From positions 1 through 59,133 of the forward strand of contig JAAAJB010000161.1 of NCBI GenBank assembly GCA_016098155.1: a DNA stretch of 59,133 bases. The letters are read 5' to 3'. The DNA comes from Actinomortierella ambigua (taxonomy: Eukaryota; Mortierellomycota; Mortierellomycetes; Mortierellales; Mortierellaceae). Positions 22,950 to 33,318 of this stretch are shown piece by piece (within the stretch, counting starts at the first letter, position 1; every line of letters starts with the position of its first letter). The translations under genes and the position numbers were made by a program. Under the pieces are notes generated by a model that did no database searches, was not told the DNA's origin, and saw only the letters and a program-made list of their open reading frames with translations.

Positions 22950-24749
22950 ATGGCTCACAAGGCACTTTCGCTACCTGAGATCCTCACAGTCGTAGCATCC
23001 AATCTGTTATGGAGAGATATCGCCAACTGTATGCGTGTCAATCGACTATGGCACGACGCCTTTTTACCGTCCTTGCTGTACATTCTGTGGGATAAGGATT
23101 TTCGTGCTATCCCTCAGGACTCGCTTCGAAAGTATGGACGCTACATTGAGATTCTCACCGTCAATCTCAGCGGTGAACACGACGAACATGACGACGGCGA
23201 CGACGACGAGAACGACCTTACCAACAATGACCCAGAGTGTCCTATCGACGGTGAAACGAGTGACGGAGGACAAATTGGAGACGAGCAATCCACACTTTCC
23301 AACGGACACATTGTCCAACGGGTCCAAGTCTTGACACGCGTCATAAGCCTGGAAGTGAGATTCCTATTGATGGATCCCTCTCGCATGCCTTTACGCGATT
23401 TACATGCCCTGCTGACGTGTCTCAGCCCCACGCTGAAGCACCTCCAGCTTACCATGTGCTCTTATGACGCACCCTTCCCACTACCTCTTGTGGGCGCAGC
23501 ACTGCCGAAGGCGATGACGTTTCCTAAACTCGCATATGTGGTGCTCGACAATTGGTTCATAGAAAGCGACGATATGGACGAGATCATCCGTCGCTGCCCA
23601 GCACTGGAGACCATCAATTTCAAACAAACAAGAGACTCTCACGACCACGAATATAATTCTGAAGATCAGGCTGACTACGATTATGACAACGACAATAACA
23701 ACAACAACAACAGCAGCAACAGCAACAGCAACAGCAACGGCGAGGACAACACAGCCCTGAGCCTCGATGTTGTCGGTCGAGCCATCCTTCGGCACCCAAA
23801 AGTCTGGGCAGCATCATACAATGGGACCTCACTGACCTTCCTGGATCGATTCCCCGGCCTGCAGACGCTCCGCATTGACGATTGCTACTATTTCGACGGC
23901 GCTCGCTGGGGAGCGATGATTCGTCAGCACTGTCCATTGCTAAAACGCATATTTTGGGACAAGTCTTCGACCAGCTGGGATTTTCTGAGCAGCCGAAATC
24001 ACCCGGAACAGCTACTTGCTCGAGACGTTGGAGTCAAGCCATTGACAGAGTTTTGCTGGCGATCGGATCAGTGGCGACAATACAACGCCACGGCTGCAGC
24101 ATTGGTCACGAATCTGTGGACAGTCCATGGCCAAACATTGGAGAAGGTCGAAATTGTCTGTGATGGGTTATGTGTGTCGGCCTTGCCGTTTCTAGAGTGT
24201 TGTCCTCGCTTGCGGTCGCTATCGGTTGTCACCCAATTCTTTCGCACTCAGAGAGCCGCTTGTTTCCATCATGACTTGGTGGCTGAGGATGGCGTGGAAG
24301 AAGAGGATGAGAAGAGCGAGAGGGGCGAAGACGAGGATGAGAACGAGAATAAAAATTCTGTGGCCTCGGACAACACCGAGGCCCGTCCTCTCTCAGCTCA
24401 CATACCATCGTCAGCGCCGTGGCCGTGTGCCAAGACACTTCGGACCCTGGCATTCGGATTCACGAATCTCACAGACGACGAGGCTATTCTACCGGTGATG
24501 GAGGCATTGCGGTTCGTCGTCGATACGAGGGCCGGCCTTTCGCCCTTCCATGCAACCACTACCAAGCTCTTGTCTTCGTCCCGGACGGAAAGTGGAGGAA
24601 TTGAAGGGATATCAAAAGATACGCTTACCTTACGGCAACAACGTACTCTGGCCCAGCGGAGGTTAATCCGTCGTCTTCACGTGATGGAGAAACTACAGTT
24701 TGTCAAGCTCACAGCGACATGGTACATTCGACGACGTGAGTCTCCATAG
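22950..24749 (+). CDS. F-box-like / LRR protein, copy 1
   Basis: A single exon of 599 residues. The N-terminus LSLPEILTVVASNLLWRD followed by CMRVNRLWHDAFLPSLLY fits a degenerate F-box (LP..I, then the W of the third helix). F-box proteins use this region to bind Skp1 in SCF ubiquitin ligases. The rest has irregular leucine-rich repeats (LKHLQLTMCS, LQTLRIDDC, LRSLSVVTQF, LRTLAFGFTNL) that would bind the target. Three low-complexity acidic or polar loops interrupt the repeats: Asp/Glu-rich near residues 72-92, an Asn/Ser run near 245-265, and Glu-rich near 448-472. It shares about four fifths of its residues with the gene at 25900 (eye estimate) and is its tandem duplicate. No target can be inferred. 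Confidence 0.72.
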   Translation: MAHKALSLPEILTVVASNLLWRDIANCMRVNRLWHDAFLPSLLYILWDKDFRAIPQDSLRKYGRYIEILTVNLSGEHDEHDDGDDDENDLTNNDPECPIDGETSDGGQIGDEQSTLSNGHIVQRVQVLTRVISLEVRFLLMDPSRMPLRDLHALLTCLSPTLKHLQLTMCSYDAPFPLPLVGAALPKAMTFPKLAYVVLDNWFIESDDMDEIIRRCPALETINFKQTRDSHDHEYNSEDQADYDYDNDNNNNNNSSNSNSNSNGEDNTALSLDVVGRAILRHPKVWAASYNGTSLTFLDRFPGLQTLRIDDCYYFDGARWGAMIRQHCPLLKRIFWDKSSTSWDFLSSRNHPEQLLARDVGVKPLTEFCWRSDQWRQYNATAAALVTNLWTVHGQTLEKVEIVCDGLCVSALPFLECCPRLRSLSVVTQFFRTQRAACFHHDLVAEDGVEEEDEKSERGEDEDENENKNSVASDNTEARPLSAHIPSSAPWPCAKTLRTLAFGFTNLTDDEAILPVMEALRFVVDTRAGLSPFHATTTKLLSSSRTESGGIEGISKDTLTLRQQRTLAQRRLIRRLHVMEKLQFVKLTATWYIRRRESP

Positions 24750-24932
24750 GATCCATTGTATTGGTGCATCTATTCAGATGAAGCTTTTTTTTATATATAT
24801 ATATTGGTACTTTATCTTGAATGCAAAAAGGCGTTTTATCTGACCAAAATGCTAAGAAAATAAAAATATGGTACAATCGTTCCATAAAAGAAAGATGCAA
24901 AGCATCGAACAAAGAAATACCCTTTTCCATGA

Positions 24933-25041
24933 GAGAGTCAACCTCTCCCTGGCCTGCTTGTGTTCGTGCAATTGACAGTACTCTACTGTCCAGCAGCAAC
25001 AGCACACTCAGCGGCGGCGTAGTAAATGTAGATGGAGAGCC
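24933..25041 (-). pseudogene. Relic of a CREG gene 3' end
   Basis: About 109 bases that align with the last ~36 codons of the intact CREG-like gene at 27902-28814. The shared end GAGAGTCAAC, the CCTGCTTG segment and the pattern ...GCGGCGTAGTAAATGT... versus ...GCGGCATAGTAAGTGT... follow in the same order and orientation. Small indels break the frame and no start, splice sites or upstream exons remain. It marks the right edge of duplication unit A. Confidence 0.75.
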
Positions 25042-25239
25042 TAGAAAATAAGGAAGGGAAAGCGTACGAAGACAAAGGCGGCGAGGATGTCGGAGTGTAT
25101 GTTCTGAGCAAGGGCCGAGACATACGATAGGAACGCGCCACACTAAGCCTTGTAGGCGGTCCTAGAGATACCATAGGTCAAAGGATCACCACGACGTCAG
25201 GTCTGTTCGCGCTTCTTTGTTTGCCGGTCCGCCAGCGGT

Positions 25240-25770
25240 CTGGATATGCATGTTGTCACTCTTGGGTTTGCTGTAGGGTGCTCGCGAGGTGCATGTAGGC
25301 CAATCCACATGAAACTTCTTGGCGGATCACGTACATATTCGGTCCTCCACGCTATGCAGCCACACAACTCGGCGAATATAATCGCTGTTGGAGTTGTTCT
25401 CGCTGGTGGTTTTTATTCCTGCTGTTACTAACACCGCCGCTGGGTTCTTCGATGGCTAGCAAAGTCTTGGATTGATGACCAACTCTTCATCGCGGTCAAG
25501 GGACGTATAAAATTGGAGGGTGTGTCGATGGCAGAGTGGCTACAGGGTTTGCCATCGTCCAAGGCACGTGGTGCCATAATAGCTGCCCTGCCCTGCAACC
25601 TTGCGATATCTCCAACCTCGCCTATCGTCAGAGTCATCTTGTCGCTTTTGGTTCGTTTGCTCAAAATGGGTTAGACGAGCGTTGTTATGTCGGTATCCTG
25701 GAGAAAGCCAACAAAGGAGGTGAGGTCATCTTCCCAATGCTCAAGGTTCTGCCGCGGGATGGGGGCTGAA
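25240..25770 (-). pseudogene. Degenerate 5' part of a tandem-kinase gene
   Basis: This segment aligns with the 5' third of the kinase-pseudokinase gene (about 22190-22780) in the same orientation relative to the neighbouring F-box gene. A 20-base stretch (starting at 25293) is identical, and shorter matched blocks follow in order: the region of the kinase MxLxxG start (ATGACTCTGACGATAGG on the minus strand), the GCCATCGTCCAA block, and even the 5' UTR block CCCAATGCTCAA. Blocks coding for the AVK lysine and part of the αC helix are deleted, and stops and frameshifts are frequent. The rest of the kinase and the whole pseudokinase half are missing. It cannot encode a kinase. Confidence 0.82.
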
Positions 25771-25899
25771 TTTCTTTGATGGACAAATCTCATGAGGGGA
25801 AAAAAACAGGAATCTTAATTGTCCCCTGACCTTTAGTGCAAGGTCAGTTACAAGGCTGCCAAACATCTTTTTTCTTTCTCTCCTTCCAACTCCGCCAAC

Positions 25900-27669
25900 A
25901 TGGCTCAGAAGGCACTTTCGCTACCTGAGATCCTCACAGTCGTAGCATCCAATCTGTGGATCAAAGATATCGCCAACTGTATGCGTGTCAATCGACTATG
26001 GCACGACGCCTTTTTACCGTCCCTGCTGTTCACTCTACGGGATAAGGATCTTCGTGCTATCCCTCAGGACTCGCTTCGAAAGTATGGACGCTACACTAAG
26101 GCTGTCAACGTCAATCTCAGCGGTGAAGACGACGAACATGACGACGACGACGACGACGACGAGAACGAGAACGACCTTGTCAACAATGACCCAGAGTGTC
26201 CTATCAACGGTGAAACGAATGACGGAGGTCAGATTGGAGACGAGCAACGCACACTTTCCAACGCACACATTGTCGAACGGGTCCAAGTCTTGACACACGT
26301 CGCAAGCTTGGAAGTGGCATTCTTGTCGATGGATTCCTTCCGCATGCCTTTACGCGATTTGCATGTCCTGCTGACGTGTCTCAGCCCCACGCTAGAGTAC
26401 CTCAAGCTTAGCATGTACTCTTATGACGCATGCAATCCACTACCCCTTGTGGGCGCAGCACTGCCGAAGGCGATGACGTTTCCTAAACTCGCATATGTGG
26501 TGCTCGACAATTGGCTCATAGAAAGCGATGCCATGGACGAGATCATCCGTCGTTGCCCAACACTGGATACCATCTATTTCGAAGGAACAAGAAACTCTCA
26601 CGACCACGAATATAATACTAAAGACCAGGCTGACTACGATTATGACAGCCACAATAACAACAACGGCAGCAACAGCAACAGCAACAGCAACAGCGAGGAC
26701 AACACAGCCCTGAGCCTCGATGTTGTCGGTCGAGCCATCCTTCAGCACCCAAAAGTCAGGACAGCTTCATACAGCACGACTTCGCTAGCCTTCCTGAATC
26801 GATTTCCCGGCCTGCAGACACTCCACATTAACCATTGCGACTATTTCGACGGCGCTCGCTGGGGAGCGATGCTTCGTCAGCACTGTCCGTTATTGCACCA
26901 AATCCATTGGGACGAGTCTGCGATCGGCCGGGATATTCTGAGCAGCCGAAATCACCCAGAACAACTACTTGCTCAAGACGTTGGAGTCAAGCCTCTGACT
27001 GAGTTTTGCTGGCGTACGTATCAGTGGCAAAAACACAGGGCCGCAGCTGCAGCATTGGTCACGAATCTGTGGACAGTCCATGGCCAAACATTGGAGAAGG
27101 TCGAAATTATCTGTGATGCGCTATTTGTGTCGGCCCTGCCGTTTCTAGAGTGTTGTCCTCGCTTGCGGTCGTTATCGGTTGTCACCCAGTTCTTTGAAGC
27201 TACGGTGGCTATCAGTTTCCATCATGACTTGGTGGCCGAGGACGGTGTGGAAGATGAGGACGAGAACGTGAATAAGGATTCTGTGACCTCGGACAACACC
27301 GAGACCCGTCCTCTCTCAGCTCACATACCATCATCAGCGCCATGGCCGTGTGCCAAGACACTCCAGACCCTGGCATTCGGATTCACGAATCTCACAGACG
27401 ACGAAGCTATTCGTCCGGTGATGGAGGCATTGCGGTTTGTCGTCGATACGAGGGCACGCCCTTTGTCTCTCAAAACAGCCACCTACTTGCATTCGTGTTT
27501 CTTCTCGGCGGAAAGAGAAATTGAAGGAATATCAAGAGATGCGCATACCTTACGACAACAACGTACTCTGGCCCAGCGGAGGTTAATCCGTCGTCTTCAC
27601 GTGATGGAGAAGCTACAGTTTGTCAAGCTCACAGCGACATGGTACATTCGACGACGTGAATCTCCATAG
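25900..27669 (+). CDS. F-box-like / LRR protein, copy 2
   Basis: A single exon of 589 residues, the tandem duplicate of the gene at 22950. Start, stop and nearly the whole backbone align. The F-box-like N-terminus LSLPEILTVVASNLWIKD and the tryptophan helix are kept, as are the last ~30 residues. Differences concentrate in LRR surface positions (for example residues 290-345), in the lengths of the acidic and Asn/Ser loops, and in a block near residue 520. The frame has stayed open although the neighbouring kinase copy has decayed, which suggests selection on this gene. Diverging repeat surfaces would fit a shift in target specificity (inference). Confidence 0.72.
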   Translation: MAQKALSLPEILTVVASNLWIKDIANCMRVNRLWHDAFLPSLLFTLRDKDLRAIPQDSLRKYGRYTKAVNVNLSGEDDEHDDDDDDDENENDLVNNDPECPINGETNDGGQIGDEQRTLSNAHIVERVQVLTHVASLEVAFLSMDSFRMPLRDLHVLLTCLSPTLEYLKLSMYSYDACNPLPLVGAALPKAMTFPKLAYVVLDNWLIESDAMDEIIRRCPTLDTIYFEGTRNSHDHEYNTKDQADYDYDSHNNNNGSNSNSNSNSEDNTALSLDVVGRAILQHPKVRTASYSTTSLAFLNRFPGLQTLHINHCDYFDGARWGAMLRQHCPLLHQIHWDESAIGRDILSSRNHPEQLLAQDVGVKPLTEFCWRTYQWQKHRAAAAALVTNLWTVHGQTLEKVEIICDALFVSALPFLECCPRLRSLSVVTQFFEATVAISFHHDLVAEDGVEDEDENVNKDSVTSDNTETRPLSAHIPSSAPWPCAKTLQTLAFGFTNLTDDEAIRPVMEALRFVVDTRARPLSLKTATYLHSCFFSAEREIEGISRDAHTLRQQRTLAQRRLIRRLHVMEKLQFVKLTATWYIRRRESP

Positions 27670-27771
27670 GATCCATTGTGTTGATGCGTTTAGACAAAGT
27701 TTTTTGTTTCGTATAGTTATTTTATACTGAATGCAAAAAAAGGGTTTTGTTACGAATGAAAATGTTGAGAA

Positions 27772-27777
27772 AATAAA
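27772..27777 (+). terminator. Polyadenylation signal of F-box copy 2
   Basis: AATAAA about 103 bases after the stop. The equivalent position in copy 1 (near 24857) has AAAATAAAAAT. Confidence 0.5.
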
Positions 27778-27901
27778 TATGGTACAATCCTTCCATAAAA
27801 GAAAGAGAGAATGATGCTAAACTATCGACAAAAGAAATGCTTCAACCCCTTCCGCACTCAGCTACGTCCGCCTCCGTGATTTTTTTCTCCCTTCTTGGGA
27901 T

Positions 27902-28814
27902 TTACCACTGGAGAGTCAACTTCTCGCTGGGCTGCTTGCGCTCGCGCATATGGCAGTCCTTCTTTCCAGCAGTAGCGGCGACAACAGAGTCGTCGGCGGC
28001 ATAGTAAGTGTCGACGGGGATCCAGCCAATGTAGTGAATGCCTCCAAAGCCGCCAATGTAGTAGATGGAATCAATCTCAAAGGTGTACCACTCAAAGTCG
28101 TGGAAGCCGCTCTCGGGCAACCACCAACGGGCATCAGGGTGCTTGGCCGTGAAGCACTGCACGGCCATCTCGTGGTGCTGCTTACCCAGAGGAGCCAAGT
28201 GACCCATCATGGTCACGCGAGGGTCTGTCATGGGGTTGCCGCGCTCGCCGGGGCCAGGGAGTCTAAGAAAAATTGAAGATAGGAGGACATGAGTCTCAGG
28301 GGGGGGGGGACGGAAAGTGTGGGAAAAAAAATTATGCTCTGCTTTTTCAATGCATAAAAAAAAACATACCTGCGGACAGCCAAGGCGAGACGATTGTCAG
28401 TGCGCGCATTCTGGACGTTAATCTGGAGACGCGACAGGAGCATCAGGGGACGACCATGGTGCTCGCAGTCCTCCGAGAAGTAGTCCATCGAACCAAAGGG
28501 ATAGCCTAAAAGTTGATTACGATTCGCATGAGTATTTTTTTTCCTTCACTTCTCTTGAACATAGGCAATGACACGCCTTTTTCTCCTTAAAAATTGTATT
28601 CACCTTCAAGAGAACCACCCTGGTACTTCTCGTTCATGACGCTGACCAAGGTGCCAACGCCAGTGTTCTTGATCAAGCGACGGGCAAAGACGGCAGCGTC
28701 CTTGACAGTCTCCTCCATGCCAGTGACATCAGACTGGAAGTCGGAAGGGAAAGGAGCAGCAAGAACGGCACCGAGCGTGACGGATAGAGCAACAAGGAAG
28801 GTCTTGCACAGCAT
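27902..28814 (-). CDS. CREG-like secreted protein (FMN-binding split-barrel fold)
   Basis: Three exons on the minus strand: 28814-28604, 28505-28370, 28262-27902, giving 235 residues with GT-AG introns and consistent phases. Residues 1-20 (MLCKTFLVALSVTLGAVLAA) are a clear signal peptide. The order of motifs matches the CREG family (cellular repressor of E1A-stimulated genes), which has the pyridoxamine-phosphate-oxidase split barrel: FARRLIKNTGVGTLVS, then YPFGSMDYFSEDC, then LMLLSRLQINVQNA, then DPRVTMMGHLAPL, and the C-terminal WYTFEIDSIYYIGGFGG. Animal CREG is a secreted or lysosomal glycoprotein. The fungal role is unknown and cofactor binding cannot be judged here. Its last codons overlap duplication unit B and have a decayed twin at 24933-25041. 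Confidence 0.85.
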
Positions 28815-30370
28815 GGTTGAATGCGAATGAGGATGAAGCGAGTGGTGATGGAATGCAAAAAGAAAGGGAAGTGGAATGAACGAGGTCCTGAGGTGGTCTT
28901 TATTGAGAGAAGGAGGCGAACTTCTTTCCTGTGAGACAGACCGTTAGGAACGACCAAAAGAGGTGAGGCGTGACTTGCTGCTAAATGGGGGGGAGGTGGC
29001 CCAAAATCAATCTGATAAGACAAACACACTCATGGTCTCAGGTGCACATTTTTTACCCACCCACAGTCTGGCTCACTTGTGCTGCCCGCGTTGCTTTTGA
29101 AAACAGACAAAAAAATACACTCAGCAACAAAGAGCTGAGAACAATCGGCTAGTAGCACTCTCTATTCGATCCCAGCTATTCGTACGTCTGTTCTGAACAC
29201 CGCCTCATTTAGACTACCCTCCCCCCTTCCCACCCGTCGCATAAGCCCTCCCGGCAACTCGAGTGAACCACCAACCACTTTTTATAGGACCTCTCAGAGA
29301 AGGAGGACCAACCGATGGACCGGCCACCCTTTCCGTCTGAGCTGAGAGTGGCTTTCCGCTTCTCTCCATCCTTTACCCTTGCATTCCACGGAATTCCTTC
29401 TTTCAGCCGGGTGAGGTCTACTTAAGTATTTTCCTCCTGTACTCCTCTTTCCATTGGCGAGGACTGAAGGAAACAACAAAGAAAAAATCGCGCCAAAAAA
29501 AAAAAAAAAAAAAAAAAAGATGAATTACCACGCAGATCGGCGCTCATCCTCCGATACAACAAAAAAGGAGAACGATCGGTGCAGCTAAGCACCCGAAATG
29601 CCGGAGGTTTGCCCCATGTAGCATTGACAAAAGAGGGAGAAGAAGAAGAAAGAAGATGAAGGAAGGGGATCTAGGCCATCGGAATCAATGTCGATCGATG
29701 TGGTTAGAGTGCTTTATTTTTTCTTTGTTGTTGTTGTTGGCCATGTGAAGTGAATACCTTGGCCTATTCAATCGCTACGAACAGGAAAGAAAAGAAAGGA
29801 CTGAGAGTGGTGGGAGCGCGCTTGAACACAAAAAAGGTACAGTACCGTCACAAAAGCCAATGACGCCTCATTCTGGACATTCTCCAGTCACTGCATTCCT
29901 GTTGTTCTAATAATCAGTTTTCTATTTGCTCAGCTGTACCCGCCTTGCCTGCTGGCGTCTTTGTCCTCGCCTCGTGGTGTCATCCGAGACCACGCGTATA
30001 CAAACAGTGAGACCAGAGAGAAAGTGTTGAGTCTTCGATTTTTTTTTTTTTTTTTTTTTTTTTTGCTTGCACTGCTCATTTGGAGCTCGACCCCATACGC
30101 AAGATGGTAGGATCAGTGACAAAGACTTGCGCCCATGGCTGTTTCTTTCATAAGGTTCCTACAAGGTTTCTTTAGTCCCGTCGATACCCAAAGTGTAAAA
30201 GCTCACCTTCCGCCCCTTGCCCCAGAAAAAAGTATCGCCATTATCAGATCCAACAAGAGTCAGTCACGTACAGCGCGCGAGGCGACAGTGAAATATTGAT
30301 CGCTTCGCACTTGAAGGAAATTCACACCCATCCCCCATTTTTTGGGTCTGCAAACATGAAACCCACGCGA

Positions 30371-30380
30371 NNNNNNNNNN
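30371..30380. other. Assembly gap (10 N)
   Basis: Ten N bases next to an A run; probably a placeholder of unknown true length. Confidence 0.95.
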
Positions 30381-33196
30381 AAAAAAATGCACATTGTAGT
30401 TCTTTGTGTCTCCATGAACAAGGGTGGAAGAACAGAAGATGAAAACATGGTCAATGGAAACGAGAGGTACCAAGTCTTTGTTTTGTTTGCTCGAGTTTAA
30501 GGGCGATCAATTGCAGCCCAAAAAGGACTGAAAGAAAAAAAAATACACCGCGAGTAAAAGTCGGGAATGGACCAAGCTGGCGCCTTCTTTCGGCTCGTGC
30601 CCACTGTAGATACATTCGTTGAGTACGTATAGTGTACTCGACTCAGCACAATGAGCGAAAAGAATGTATCTCTTTACATGACAATGGCTACCTATGTTTC
30701 CCGATCATGGAATGGTGGTTTGTGTGCAGTAGGCACGTATGCACTCAAAAAAAAAAGACAAGGAATGACAGGACAATATCATCATTTTTCCGTTCCGGTG
30801 GGCGTACAAGGCATTCTCGGTGTAATGTGCTAAGCGTCCAAAGGAATCTGCTGCTATGAAGATCGATCGTCGTGTGTACGTCGTTACTAACAGGAATCAG
30901 AGATGACTCTCCATCTGTTACTCGAAGAAGGCACATGGGTTGCTGCAGATGAGATGCTTTGTTCAAGGCTAAGGGGAGATCTCCTTCCCTTTTGTTGCGC
31001 ATCTGTTTGTTAGGGTTGGCGCATTGGGAGCAGATGACAAAACAGAGGCGTTGCCAAAGAGGAAACAACATACCCAAAAAAACCTGCTGCAGTCGAGCGG
31101 AGAAGAACATTCTGCAATGCCTTCCTCCCCACAGTGCCCACAATGTACGTACATAGACAGAGAGTATACTCCTCAATTGTATAAAACACACACGGGTAAA
31201 CGATGTGCTATGCAATATGGTTTTTTTTTTGTGTTGTGTAATTCGCATAGATGTCTTCTTGGTCACAACACTTTACCTTACATGGATGGTGTTGGGCGTG
31301 GTCCCAAAAAAGGACGAATGAGAGACCTTCTCTGCACTGTCAACAATGCAGCAAGCCTTTGGCTGAGAAAAAGTGTATGTGTGGACCTCCCCTCCCACCA
31401 AACCTGTCCATGTATCCTGTTCACCTACATTGTGAACCATTTTGAAAGAGAAATCCTATGAGAGCCAACTGAGAAGCAGTGCAAGAGTTGTCCCAACCCC
31501 CTTTCCAAATAGGGCTTGACCGATATGACCCGATCCCACGGCATGCTCAGCAACAAGACGAAAAAAAAGGGGGTGGAGGGGGTGAAGAAGGCATTCAGAA
31601 GACGAGTAACCCATGTTCTTTTTCGTATAAAGGAGATGCGGGTGTTTGTCATCAAGATGCTCTTACCCTGTTTGTTGTGCCACAACCCTGTTTCCGTTTT
31701 TTTTTCTTCACGTTGCCAACGGAAGAATATTGCGACCGATCGATTGTTTTTTTTTTGTGCTGGAGTTTGGTTATTGCGGAGGAGGATAGATGAAGCCGGA
31801 GCGAGGTAAGGCCTAACGAAAGTGGAAAGTGTCCGTTAGGGTGGGCCTCATTCAACCCCGGTACGGCCATCCGTTGTTCCTGAGAGGGGGGAGGGGAGGC
31901 GAAACCTTATTTGGCGCCATCTGATAATGAATTCGCCAGTCCCGCTCAAAAATCAGATAAAGAAAACAACACAGTCCAAAAAAGGTTTACCTCGAGACGA
32001 GGGAGGGAGTCGGGTTCGAAAAAAGACAAAAAAAAAAAGGTAGGGGGTGGGAGAAGGATGAAAAAGTCTTGCATCGACACGGCTGTGAATCCACCGACAA
32101 AGGAGGAGGAAGAGTATTCTCAACAATGTGGATCTTTATGGTCCCCAGCTGGTGGTGAGAAGTTGTTGGACATCACCTCCCAATGGAGCAGCAGTGCGTC
32201 GCGTCGCTCAAGTGTTTCTCACTCTTCCAGTAATTTTGCGTTGAGGAGGGAAAAAGGTTCGTTTCTAGATTGTTCATTTTGGGCAGCAAAGTTTTGTTCT
32301 TTTTCGATGCCCGGTCAAGCACACTCGTTAGGCACACCACACAAGGCCCAAGGAAAAGAAGATGAAGGCTGCCACCTCCACCCATTCTCCCCAATCGCCT
32401 GGTAAAACAAAATAACGTCTCTTCTTCTGCCTTTCTTGTTTGACCTGGCTCTTGGGTTCTTTGGAGGCCAGTCGTACTAAACAAAAGATCGGGTGTTTGA
32501 AAAGAAAAATACAACAACAACAACAACAACATTCACAACAATGGCATCAACCAAAACAAAGATGCAGGAGCTCATCTTCGGTCTCTCACCACGTTTAAAG
32601 AGTTCACCCGCGTTTTTGAGTGATGGAGGTGGAGGATAGCAGTCTGTTTGCCTGCCCGTCTGTGTGAGAGGGAATCAGCCGTGTTGCGGCAGTGCTGTCG
32701 CATCTGATAATGAATGAACGGTCTTTAGGAGGGGAGTGTGAGAAAGTTGAGTTGAAATGACTGTGCAGAGCTGAGTTAGCTGAGCTGAGCGTCACAAAAA
32801 AACACGGGGGGCAGTGGGCGTGGAGTTTGGTTGCCTTGCGGCCTGTGAAAGGTACATGTTTTTAGGTGCAAAGAAAGCGTCACCATTGTGCTCACCAGCT
32901 GCACTAGGGTAGGAAGCGAGAAACAAGCGCGAGTGAAGGGGTACTGTGTACACAGCGCGAGAGTAATCAGATTTCTTTTTCTCGTTTTGCGCCCTATTCA
33001 ATGGGCTAGAGAAACAAACAACTCTATTCAATCGTTGTTTGTGTAACTTATCAGATCAAACCTAACTTGCACAGTTCGCCCCAGTCAGTCCCACATGTAT
33101 GCTCTACAACCCTCTTCCGTTCCTGACTCTGAACTGACGCATCCGTCCGACCCACAGCTCCAAGCTCAGCCAGGTTGAGCCAGGTTGCCATGCACA

Positions 33197-33204
33197 TATA
33201 TAAA
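33197..33204 (+). promoter_or_regulatory. TATA box of the cysteine-rich membrane protein gene
   Basis: TATATAAA, 115 bases before the start codon. It is followed by a pyrimidine-rich leader and preceded directly by two tandem copies of AGCCAGGTTG (33168-33187). Together with the strong codon bias of the gene this suggests high expression. Confidence 0.7.
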
Positions 33205-33318
33205 CCAGTCAGTCTTGTCTTTTTTTTTTCCCTCGTGCTTCCTTACCACTCCCACAAAGCAACCAGCTCTCCTTCTCTCTCACCCCCCAACTCTACCAGT
33301 CCCCCTTTGTAGATCAAA

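Larger units (their letters stand above)
22190..25041. repeat. Segmental duplication, unit A
   Basis: Left copy of a degenerate tandem duplication. In order it contains the 5' half of the kinase gene (-), the F-box/LRR gene (+), its 3' region, and a relic of the 3' end of a CREG gene (-). Unit B (25240-28010) repeats the same order. F-box coding similarity is high throughout. Similarity also extends into the 3' flank (shared segments ATGGTACAAT and CCATAAAAGAAAGA) and the kinase 5' UTR. Boundaries are approximate. Confidence 0.8.
25240..28010. repeat. Segmental duplication, unit B
   Basis: Right copy of the duplicated block. It contains the kinase relic (-), the second F-box/LRR gene (+) with its 3' flank, and the 3' end of the intact CREG gene (-). 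Because the CREG gene is complete here but only a relic in unit A, and the kinase is complete in A but a relic here, the original unit probably spanned from inside the kinase to inside CREG. Confidence 0.8.
28815..33318. other. Long gene-poor region (4.5 kb) with gap
   Basis: It contains the CREG promoter (to ~29100), poly-A and poly-T runs (29495-29518, 30041-30064), a 10-N gap, and the promoter of the cysteine-rich membrane gene at the right end. Open frames are short, overlap on both strands and show no consistent splicing. One pair of zinc-ribbon-like fragments (31130-31445) is discussed under findings. I found no RNA gene or transposon termini. Confidence 0.5.

Noticed and set aside
30745..31266. 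173-residue minus-strand open frame in the gene-poor region
   Set aside because: No domain, no splice logic, a hydrophobic mixture typical of chance antisense frames, and competing open frames on the other strand.
31995..32040. tRNA-like GGGTTCGAA motif
   Set aside because: There is no matching acceptor stem, D-loop or anticodon arm around it.
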